Source: JABDLO01 sp035327565 (GTDB lineage: Bacteria; Bacteroidota; Bacteroidia; Chitinophagales; Saprospiraceae). From it: a stretch of 64,000 nucleotides of DNA. Position numbers and translations under genes: made by a program. Shown here one piece after another: positions 54,913 to 62,704 of this stretch. The stretch spans positions 62,001 to 126,000 of the forward strand of contig DAOLDB010000003.1 of the NCBI GenBank assembly GCA_035327565.1, read 5' to 3'. Within the stretch, counting starts at the first letter, position 1; every line of letters starts with the position of its first letter. The notes beneath the pieces are model-generated. The model made no database searches and was not told where the DNA came from. It saw only the letters and a program-made list of their open reading frames with translations.

Positions 54913-57900
54913 TTAAAAGTTAAAATTCAATCCCAGAATAAAAGACCGTGTTAATGGAGTATCTGCATTAACTGTAAGTCTTCTTCCAAAACCAGCGGCG
55001 CCGATGGTGCCACCTCTTCCATTAGGTTCAGGATCTAAACCTCCAGCTCGGACAAATTCTGATCCCCATGCTCTGAATGGGTTGTTGACGTTAAAGTAAA
55101 CTCTTACATTGTCGGGAGTATAGTTGCCAATTGTAAATTTAGGCAAAGTATACCCTAAATTGATCGCTCTGATTTTGGTAAAGCTACCATCAAAATAACC
55201 AACCGTAGATCCAAAAGGAGTTGCCATATTTCCAGACCTTGGAAAATCATTTGTAGGATTGTTAGGTGTCCAATAATCAACTGCCATACCATTCCGTCTT
55301 CCTTCAAGACTATTGATGGGGTTGCTTGGATTCATTTGATAATATGTAGCAATCAGAGTACCTCCCTGACGAGTAAACCCAATCACTGACATATCAATTC
55401 CTTTGTATGATAGACGGGTTGTAAATCCTCCCATCCAACGAGGATCTAATTGACCAAGAACGGTTCTGTCATCTGGCCCAATTACCCCATCTCCATTCAA
55501 ATCAGCCACTCTGATATCTCCGGGTCTGAAGTCACCAAAAGAGGCAGCAAGATCTGCTTCGTGGGTTTGCCAGATGCCTACTTTTTGATAATCAAAAATG
55601 ACATTGACTGGGTGACCAACAAACCATCCGTTTCCAACGTCCATAGTAACTCCTTCTGCCAATTCTGTAATTCTTTCTCTATGGCTTGTAAAATTAAAAT
55701 CTACGGAAAAATTAAATCCATCTCCTCTGCTGCGGATGATATCAGCGCTCATCATTAATTCTACTCCTCGTGCTTCTGTTTTACCAACATTTTCCTGGAA
55801 TGGACCGGGAACTCCAGCAGTAACAGGTACGTTTCTTGATTGAAGTACATTGTCAGTATTAGTACTGTAGATGTCAATCGAACCGGTGATCCTGTTATTT
55901 AAAATACCAAAATCAATTCCCAAATTCCTGGCGGTTGTAAATTCCCATGCAAGATTCGCATTGGGGAGAGTATTTACAAGGAAACCCCAAACTCCATCAT
56001 TTCCAAAATTATAAGGTCTTCTTGTTAAGCTTCCCAAAGATGCATAAGGTTGAACAGCCTGGTTAGAAGTTCTACCTATACTTGCACGAATTTTCAGATT
56101 ACTGATAAAGTCTACATCTTGTAGAAACGATTCTCTTTTCACATTCCAACCAAATGCCGCTGCAGGATAAGTAAACCATTTATTTCCTTCAGCGAGTCGT
56201 GAAGATCCATCCCTTCTCATGGTGAGTGTAAATAAATATTTTCCATCATAACTATAATTGATCCTCCCCATCAGTGAGATCAGTCCCCATTTGTAGTAAG
56301 AGAATACCCCATCCGGCACCAATGCAGTTTCAGCCAGTCCAAAATTGAAATATTCAATAAAATCAGCAAAAATCGCTTGCGCATCAATTCCGGTACTGTT
56401 GGAGGATTCTTCCTGAACACTGTATAGTCCTGTAAAGTCGATATTATGCTTGCCAAAACTTTTGTTGAACAAAAGAAGATGTTCTATGGTATATGACCAT
56501 AATTCTCTGTTTCTTCTTGCTGCCACATTTCCACTCCCATTAAGTATGGGTGTTTCTGAGGCATAAAAATGTCCATAAGCATCATTCCAAAGGTCCAATC
56601 CTGCATTGATTCGGTAAGAAAAGCCACTAAATAAATCTATTTCAGCATAGGCATTATTAAATGTTCTCATTCTTCTTCTGTCCTGGCTCCAATTGTCATT
56701 GTATAATGCCAAAGGAGAAACTACGTTTGCATCCACTGACCCGACAGCCGGATAAAGATTTATGGATCCATCTTCATTATATGCATTATACAAAGGACTC
56801 AGTGTTAAAACCTGAAATAATGGATTTACATTTTCACCATTTGTATTGGCCAACGAGTTCATGGAAGTAATACCAAGTCGGACTCGGTCACTAATGTTTT
56901 GGTCTATAGCCAGCCGAAGTGTTCCCCTGTTAAAACGCTGACCTGGCATTACAGTAGTTTCGTCAAAATAGCCTAAAGAAATGGAATATCTGGTTTGATC
57001 TCCGCCTCCTGTAATTCCCAATTCATGATTGGTGATATAACCATCCTGAAAAACGGCATCCTGCCAGTCGGTTGATCTTCCGGCAAGATGGTTTTGAACC
57101 TCAGTGGGAGTGAAAAATCCTCCGGGAGCTCCAAAGTTGGAAGCCTGCTTCAAATCAGCGTAGCCTTCTGCATCGAATAGATTGTACTTGCCCAAAGTGG
57201 ATGATTGACCCATGTAGGTATTGTATGTAACCCTGGGTGCACCTGTTTGTCCTCTGCGAGTAGTAATAATAATTACTCCGTTAGCGCCCCTGGATCCATA
57301 TATCGCAGTGGAGGATGCATCTTTTAAAATATTGATATTTACAATATCGTTAGGGCTGATATCACTGATGTTGCCACTATAAGGAATGCCATCAAGGATG
57401 ATCAAAGGGTTATTCACTCCCGATTCATCTGAGCCTAAAGACCTGTTACCTCTGATTCTGATTTGGGATGCGGCACCGGGACGTGAAGAGGTTCTGTCAA
57501 TGTTGACTCCAGCCATTCGACCCTGCAACGCCATTTCGGGACTGGCTACAGCAATTTCGCGTATTTCTTTTTCTTCCAGCGAAACAACTGAACCCGTTAT
57601 ATCGCTTCTTTTTCTCGTACCATATCCGATTACAACGACTTCTTCCAACACTTGTTGATCGAGTTCAAGGTCTACATCTATAGAGGTGCGACCCTGGATG
57701 GGTACAATAGCAGGGAGATAGCCTACATAGCTAAACTCCAGAACACCATCACTGGGGGCCATGATGGAGTAGTTTCCATCAATATTGGTAATGGTGCCCT
57801 GAGTGGTTCCCTGGAGGGTAACGTTTACACCAATTAGAGGTTCATTGTCAGCTCCACCTGTAACAACGCCTCTGACTGTAACATTTTGGGAGAATAGGAA

Positions 57901-57990
57901 AGTATTCAACCCAAGAGCAACGAGCAAAGTGAATGCAATTTTTAATGGCCAAACAGACCATTCAAAGGTTGGTAATTTTGTGACTTCCAT
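54913..57990 (-). CDS. SusC/RagA-family TonB-dependent outer-membrane transporter
   Basis: TonB-linked transporter of 1025 residues. The first 40 residues are signal-like. A carboxypeptidase-regulatory-like domain (about 36-115; VTVRGVVTGGADNEPLIGVN, FSYVGYLPAIVPIQG), a plug with LIILDGIPYSGNISDISPND and KDASSTAIYGSRGANGVIII, then a 22-strand-type barrel up to the terminal aromatic FILGLNFNF. It imports glycan pieces bound by SusD, with energy from TonB-ExbBD encoded elsewhere. It begins the three-gene operon susC-susD-IPT protein. Its promoter is overlapped by a LacI-type operator. Confidence 0.95.
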   Translation of the reverse strand: MEVTKLPTFEWSVWPLKIAFTLLVALGLNTFLFSQNVTVRGVVTGGADNEPLIGVNVTLQGTTQGTITNIDGNYSIMAPSDGVLEFSYVGYLPAIVPIQGRTSIDVDLELDQQVLEEVVVIGYGTRKRSDITGSVVSLEEKEIREIAVASPEMALQGRMAGVNIDRTSSRPGAASQIRIRGNRSLGSDESGVNNPLIILDGIPYSGNISDISPNDIVNINILKDASSTAIYGSRGANGVIIITTRRGQTGAPRVTYNTYMGQSSTLGKYNLFDAEGYADLKQASNFGAPGGFFTPTEVQNHLAGRSTDWQDAVFQDGYITNHELGITGGGDQTRYSISLGYFDETTVMPGQRFNRGTLRLAIDQNISDRVRLGITSMNSLANTNGENVNPLFQVLTLSPLYNAYNEDGSINLYPAVGSVDANVVSPLALYNDNWSQDRRRMRTFNNAYAEIDLFSGFSYRINAGLDLWNDAYGHFYASETPILNGSGNVAARRNRELWSYTIEHLLLFNKSFGKHNIDFTGLYSVQEESSNSTGIDAQAIFADFIEYFNFGLAETALVPDGVFSYYKWGLISLMGRINYSYDGKYLFTLTMRRDGSSRLAEGNKWFTYPAAAFGWNVKRESFLQDVDFISNLKIRASIGRTSNQAVQPYASLGSLTRRPYNFGNDGVWGFLVNTLPNANLAWEFTTARNLGIDFGILNNRITGSIDIYSTNTDNVLQSRNVPVTAGVPGPFQENVGKTEARGVELMMSADIIRSRGDGFNFSVDFNFTSHRERITELAEGVTMDVGNGWFVGHPVNVIFDYQKVGIWQTHEADLAASFGDFRPGDIRVADLNGDGVIGPDDRTVLGQLDPRWMGGFTTRLSYKGIDMSVIGFTRQGGTLIATYYQMNPSNPINSLEGRRNGMAVDYWTPNNPTNDFPRSGNMATPFGSTVGYFDGSFTKIRAINLGYTLPKFTIGNYTPDNVRVYFNVNNPFRAWGSEFVRAGGLDPEPNGRGGTIGAAGFGRRLTVNADTPLTRSFILGLNFNF

Positions 57991-58066
57991 GATATTTAAA
58001 ATTTGGTAATGCTAAAATGATATCAAAATGGATTTTCCATGTTTTGAAAAAATCGACATCTAAAAA

Positions 58067-58097
58067 CAAATATATCAAATATTTCTTTTTTCTGCAA
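58067..58097 (-). promoter_or_regulatory. Promoter of the susCD operon
   Basis: On the minus strand, TATATTTG (58074 down to 58067) is an exact -7 element and ATTG inside the operator forms the -33, 20 bases away. It is the standard Bacteroidota promoter form. Confidence 0.6.
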
Positions 58098-58106
58098 TCG
58101 ATTGTA
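58093..58106. promoter_or_regulatory. LacI-family operator overlapping the susC promoter
   Basis: TGCAATCGATTGTA, one end base different from the perfect palindrome at 61192. It covers the -33 box of the susC promoter, about 103 bases before the start codon. Confidence 0.75.
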
Positions 58107-58324
58107 TTTTTTTTGTGATTTTGTTTTAATTATTTCTTAATTATAAATTATTTAATTTATTGATTATGTATAAAAAGCAATAAACGAATAGTATATAATA
58201 TTCAAACCTAATTATTATTGGTATATCTAATTAACTTTTATTCGTTTTATACAAATATTTTGAATGATTACTATCAAATTTTATACAGAAATTGAATCAA
58301 TTCCTAAGCATTTTTAAGTAAAAA

Positions 58325-58356
58325 TCTGTATTTTTAATTTGATAATTATATTTTTG
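58325..58356 (+). promoter_or_regulatory. Promoter of the GH10 xylanase gene
   Basis: TCTG (58325-58328) and TATTTTTG (58349-58356, exact TAnnTTTG) are 20 bases apart. The operator at 58378 falls downstream of the expected start point near 58363. Confidence 0.5.
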
Positions 58357-58377
58357 TTGTAGTTTGGCTCAATAGGC

Positions 58378-58391
58378 TGCAATCGATTGTG
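58378..58391. promoter_or_regulatory. LacI-family operator before the GH10 xylanase
   Basis: TGCAATCGATTGTG, the same core as the other sites. It lies 24 bases before the start codon, downstream of the predicted -7 element, so it would act as a road-block or block promoter clearance. Confidence 0.72.
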
Positions 58392-58414
58392 TTCATTAAA
58401 ACCTTTGTTTTGTT

Positions 58415-59668
58415 ATGACGACCAGGATTACTTCATTATTTACTGTGGTATTTATATTTAACATATCAATATTGTTTTCTCAAAATGATACTGAACCTAT
58501 CGCGCAAAGTCATTCGAAGTTTTTAGGGAATATATATAGTCCACCACAGATATCACAATTTACGCAATACTGGAACCAGGTAACTCCTGAGAATGCAGGC
58601 AAATGGGGGTCAGTAGAGCGGATAAGGAATGAAATGAACTGGACAGCATTGGACGCAGCATATAAATTAGCAAAAGATAATGGATTTCCTTTTCGTTTTC
58701 ATGTATTGATATGGGGAAATCAGCAGCCGGATTGGATAGAGAATCTAGATCAATTTGAGCAATTGGACGAAATTCAGGAGTGGTTCAGCTTGGTAGCCGA
58801 ACGCTATCCTGATATTGATTATCTGGAAGTGGTCAATGAACCCATTCATGATCCGCCAAACCAACCCGGTGAAGGGGGTGGGAATTATATGAATGCAATG
58901 GGGGGTACTGGAGGTACTGGATGGGATTGGGTCATTTATGCCTTTCAGCTCGCAAGGCAACATTTTCCCAACGCTAAACTGATGATCAATGAATACAATA
59001 TTATAAATAATGCAAACAATATAGCTACCTATAGACAAATTATTCGTGAATTAAAGAACAGAAATTTGATAGATGGTATAGGCGTACAGGGACATGCTTT
59101 TTCCACCACTGTTGCTTCATCTGTTATAAAGGCCAATCTTGACCTGCTCGCAGAGGAAAATTTACCTATACAGATAACCGAAATGGATATTGATGGACCG
59201 ACGGATGAAATTCAACTCAATGAATATAAAAGAATTTTTCCAATTCTTTGGGAACATCCGGCGGTTGAAGGAATCACACTATGGGGTTGGAGACCTGGAT
59301 TGTGGAGGCAGCAACAAAGAGCCTATCTCATCAATGATGATGGTTCAGAAAGGCCTGCCCTGGTATGGCTTAGAGAATACGTAGAAAGTACAACCTCAAC
59401 ATCTTTTGAGGATAAAAAAAAAAGTAGATTAAACATCTTTCCTAATCCTGCAAGGAAAACGTCTTTCGTTTCAGTACATGGATTGGATGAAACGGTCAAA
59501 AATGTAAAATTATTTTCAATAGGTGGTATGCAAATACATAATATACCTTTTAACGGAAAATCATTGGATATGAGTGCAACTTATATAAAACCGGGCTTAT
59601 CTCTCATTTTTTTTGAAACCGAAAGCGGACGTGTGATTACAGAAAAGATTCTAATAATCAATGAATAA
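58415..59668 (+). CDS. GH10 endo-1,4-beta-xylanase with T9SS sorting domain
   Basis: Glycoside hydrolase family 10 xylanase of 417 residues. The signal peptide is followed by the TIM-barrel at about 30-325. Catalytic acid/base is Glu142 in LEVVNEP and the nucleophile is Glu256 in QITEMDID, spaced as expected for GH10. GFPFRFHVLIWGNQQPDW contains the substrate-binding histidine and tryptophan. Residues about 335-417 (RLNIFPNPARKTSFVSVHGL to GLSLIFFETESGRVITEKIL) form a T9SS type A sorting domain, so the enzyme is secreted or surface-bound by the type IX system. It is divergent from susC. Confidence 0.95.
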   Translation: MTTRITSLFTVVFIFNISILFSQNDTEPIAQSHSKFLGNIYSPPQISQFTQYWNQVTPENAGKWGSVERIRNEMNWTALDAAYKLAKDNGFPFRFHVLIWGNQQPDWIENLDQFEQLDEIQEWFSLVAERYPDIDYLEVVNEPIHDPPNQPGEGGGNYMNAMGGTGGTGWDWVIYAFQLARQHFPNAKLMINEYNIINNANNIATYRQIIRELKNRNLIDGIGVQGHAFSTTVASSVIKANLDLLAEENLPIQITEMDIDGPTDEIQLNEYKRIFPILWEHPAVEGITLWGWRPGLWRQQQRAYLINDDGSERPALVWLREYVESTTSTSFEDKKKSRLNIFPNPARKTSFVSVHGLDETVKNVKLFSIGGMQIHNIPFNGKSLDMSATYIKPGLSLIFFETESGRVITEKILIINE

Positions 59669-59770
59669 TGTCGGGATAAAAATTTTAACTTATTTTCCTG
59701 GGTTGATTGCTAATCTTCAATTTGAGTATGTGCATTTGTAAAAATGAAAAAATGTTGAAGTATACAACCC

Positions 59771-59792
59771 GTCGATTTTGAGCAAAATCGAC
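59771..59792. terminator. Hairpin between convergent GH10 and lacI genes
   Basis: GTCGATTTT pairs perfectly with AAAATCGAC around GAGC, about 100 bases after the xylanase stop and about 100 bases after the lacI stop. There is no long U-tract. It may serve both genes. Confidence 0.5.
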
Positions 59793-59890
59793 CAAATAAA
59801 AATTACCCGGATAAAATGCTGCTCAATGTCAAAAACTCATTTATTCCCTATCGGCATTCAGCAGAGAATAATAGGCATGTAATGAATAGA

Positions 59891-60940
59891 TCATTTCAGC
59901 CCCAATCGATTGGAGGACTCTCGCACAATAATATTTGTATCCAGAATAATTTGATCCTGTGTTATGGTTTTATAGTGTACACCATTTCCATCCATTTGCA
60001 AAAGTGCTTGTTCTATGGCGGCTCTACCCATTTCAGTGGCAGGATGATCAATTGAAGATAAGGAAGGTTTGATAATTTCACAAACAGGATCATTATTAAA
60101 TCCTATAATAGCAATATCTTCAGGAATCTTGAAATGGGCTGCCGTCAGTTCCTGGATGGCTGTTACAGCAGATTGATCATTGGCACAAAATATACCATCC
60201 GGTTTATCATCCATGGCTAATATTTTCTTTATAAATTGTTTGCTCTCATTAACATCCAGAAATTTTGCATTAAAAATGATAGAATGATCTACTTCGATAT
60301 TATTTTTTTTCAAAGCTGCTATATATCCATGCATCCTATCTTCATAGATGGTTTGATTGGGTGAACCACCAAAATGTGCGATTCTCGAACATCCCTGATC
60401 AATCAAATGTTGAGTGGCATCGAAAGCCGCATTAAAGTTATTGATTTTTACTTTGCTCACTTTTTTTAATTTCGGAATCCTATCCACAAAAATTACAGGA
60501 ATTCCATTTTTAATAAAAAGATCAAAATGTTCGTATTTTTCTGTCTCCATCGCCATCGAAACGATAAGTGCTGAAATACGGCTATTGTATAGACCCTTTA
60601 AATTTTCAATTTCAATGGCTGTTTCGTCATAAGACTGTGCAATGATTACATTATATCCGGCGGCTCTGGCAGCTTTTTCAGCACCCGAAATCAATGATGA
60701 TACAAAGGGTCTGTTGATCCATGATACCATAATTCCAATGGTGTTGGTTTTGGTCGTTCGGAGTGACGATGCGATGGTATTAGGTCTGTAACCCAGTTCG
60801 AGAGCAAGCTTTTTAACTGCTTTTTTGGTTTTATTGCCCACATTGCTGTTATCATTCAATGCCCGTGATACAGTGGATGGAGACAAATTGAGTATGCTTG
60901 CTATATCGTAAATAGTAACATCTTTTTTCTTTTCTTCCAT
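59891..60940 (-). CDS. LacI-family transcriptional regulator
   Basis: LacI/GalR-type regulator of 349 residues. The N-terminal helix-turn-helix is VTIYDIASILNLSPSTVSRA with the hinge YRPNTIASSL; the periplasmic-binding-like core follows (NTIGIMVSWINRPFVSSLIS, GIPVIFVDRIP, GIFCANDQSAVTAIQEL, DIAIIGFNNDPVCEIIKPSL). It probably binds a glucuronate- or xylan-derived ligand and controls the four palindromic sites in this locus, since LacI operators are centred CG palindromes like these. It is convergent with the xylanase gene and divergent from uxaC. It may also repress itself, but its own promoter was not found with confidence. Confidence 0.93.
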   Translation of the reverse strand: MEEKKKDVTIYDIASILNLSPSTVSRALNDNSNVGNKTKKAVKKLALELGYRPNTIASSLRTTKTNTIGIMVSWINRPFVSSLISGAEKAARAAGYNVIIAQSYDETAIEIENLKGLYNSRISALIVSMAMETEKYEHFDLFIKNGIPVIFVDRIPKLKKVSKVKINNFNAAFDATQHLIDQGCSRIAHFGGSPNQTIYEDRMHGYIAALKKNNIEVDHSIIFNAKFLDVNESKQFIKKILAMDDKPDGIFCANDQSAVTAIQELTAAHFKIPEDIAIIGFNNDPVCEIIKPSLSSIDHPATEMGRAAIEQALLQMDGNGVHYKTITQDQIILDTNIIVRESSNRLGLK

Positions 60941-61191
60941 TTTGATAATATTGGACTTAACTTCTTAATAAGGATAATGTTTAAACATTTTATAATATAC
61001 CTGTTCTGGAGGGGGGCTCTACTCTGTTCAAATAGGAAATCATGTAGTTTTCAATGTTTAGTATATCCATTCATATAGTTTTGAATAGCAGTAATTTTAC
61101 TACTATTTGTTTTATTTATTTAGAAATTGATCCTCAAATGTAAATAATTGGCCCGTTTTAAAGATATAAAAGTAAAATCAAAAAAATAAAA

Positions 61192-61205
61192 TGCAATCGA
61201 TTGCA
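61192..61205. promoter_or_regulatory. Perfect LacI-family operator before uxaC
   Basis: TGCAATCGATTGCA is a perfect 14-base palindrome; with flanking A and T it extends to 16 bases (61191-61206). It overlaps the -33 of the uxaC promoter and lies in the divergent region between lacI and uxaC. Confidence 0.8.
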
Positions 61206-61229
61206 TTCATAAAAAAATTTGTATGTTTG
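61200..61229 (+). promoter_or_regulatory. Promoter of uxaC-GH67
   Basis: ATTG (61200-61203, within the operator) and TATGTTTG (61222-61229, exact TAnnTTTG) are 18 bases apart, with uxaC starting 52 bases later. Confidence 0.55.
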
Positions 61230-61281
61230 CTTACGCTGACAAAATTATTATTAACCATCTATACTAATTTATTGCAGTACA

Positions 61282-62688
61282 ATGGATAAGAAATCTTTTA
61301 TTACTGACGATTTTCTCCTCAGGTCTAAAACTGCAATTCGATTGTTTCATGAATATGCAAGGAATCTTCCCATTATCGACTTTCACTCCCATCTACCTTC
61401 AGACGAGATAGCTATGAACCTTCCATTCAGAAGTGTCACGCATGTGTGGTTGGAAGGGGATCATTATAAATGGAGAGCGATGAGGGCATTTGGTATCAAA
61501 GAAAAATTCATTACCGGTGATTCTTCTGATTATGAGAAATTTCATGCATGGGCATCTACAGTTCCCGCCACGCTCAGAAACCCACTTTTTCATTGGACTT
61601 ATCTTGAGTTAAACAGATACTTTAATCTTAATTGTCCATTAAACAAGGATAACTCACAAGACATCTATAAAATTACCAATGAAATGGCAAAGTCTGATGA
61701 TTTTAAGCCACACGCTTTATTAAATAAAATGAATGTGGAAGTTGTATGCACTTCCGATGATCCAGTAGACAAGTTGAACCACCACCAGAAAGTCAATGGT
61801 GACAATCATCATTTTAAAGTATTACCTACATGGCGACCTGATCAATTGTTTGATGTTGAAAACCCTCAAAATTACACAGAGTACCTACAAAAATTAACAG
61901 AAGCTACCGGATGCGAAATTAACACATTTGATGACTTGATTAATTCACTGGAAATGAGGCAATTATATTTTCATAAATTGGGATGCAGATTGGCAGATCA
62001 CGGATTGAAATATTTTTACTCTCAACCATTTACCGATGATCAGCTCAGGGTTATCTTTAAAAAACTAAAATTGGGAAAGAATCTGACATGGGATGAAAGC
62101 GAAACCTACCTTTCCGGAATAACATTTCATTTATGTGCATTGAACAACAAAATGGGGTGGAAGCAGCAATTTCATGTAGGTCCAATTAGGAACACCAACC
62201 CCAAAATGTATAAAAAATTAGGCTCAAATACAGGATTCGATTCAATAGGCTCCAGTCAAAAAGCAGAAAATATGGTTGCATTTTTCAGCAGGCTTGAAGA
62301 TGCCGACCAATTAGCTCCAAGTATTCTTTACAATAGCAACCCGAATGATAACTATATGTTTGCCGGCTTTGTAGGAAATTATCAGAATGGAAGTAACCCG
62401 CAAAAGATGCAATATGGTCCGGCTTGGTGGTTTTTAGATCAGAAAGAAGGAATCGAATTGCAATTGAATGCATATTCATACACAGGTTTGTTGAGCCGGT
62501 TTATAGGTATGGTCACCGATTCGCGGAGTTTTCTTTCCTATCCGAGACATGAATACTTCAGAAGAATATTGTGTAATCTCCTTGGCAACGAAATGGAAGA
62601 AGGATTACTACCTAATGATGAAAAAATGATTGGAGGGATGATCCAGAATATTTGCTATTACAATGCCAAGGATTATTTTAAATTTTAA
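61282..62688 (+). CDS. uxaC: Glucuronate isomerase
   Basis: Uronate isomerase of 468 residues converting D-glucuronate to D-fructuronate (and galacturonate to tagaturonate). FHSHLPSDEIAMN carries the metal-binding HxH, and VTDSRSFLSYPRHEYFRRIL is the conserved C-terminal block. It is followed 16 bases later by the GH67 gene, so released glucuronate is fed straight into this enzyme. UxuA, UxuB and KdgK are not in the window. Confidence 0.96.
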   Translation: MDKKSFITDDFLLRSKTAIRLFHEYARNLPIIDFHSHLPSDEIAMNLPFRSVTHVWLEGDHYKWRAMRAFGIKEKFITGDSSDYEKFHAWASTVPATLRNPLFHWTYLELNRYFNLNCPLNKDNSQDIYKITNEMAKSDDFKPHALLNKMNVEVVCTSDDPVDKLNHHQKVNGDNHHFKVLPTWRPDQLFDVENPQNYTEYLQKLTEATGCEINTFDDLINSLEMRQLYFHKLGCRLADHGLKYFYSQPFTDDQLRVIFKKLKLGKNLTWDESETYLSGITFHLCALNNKMGWKQQFHVGPIRNTNPKMYKKLGSNTGFDSIGSSQKAENMVAFFSRLEDADQLAPSILYNSNPNDNYMFAGFVGNYQNGSNPQKMQYGPAWWFLDQKEGIELQLNAYSYTGLLSRFIGMVTDSRSFLSYPRHEYFRRILCNLLGNEMEEGLLPNDEKMIGGMIQNICYYNAKDYFKF

Positions 62689-62704
62689 TCTAACCTTTAT
62701 ATCC

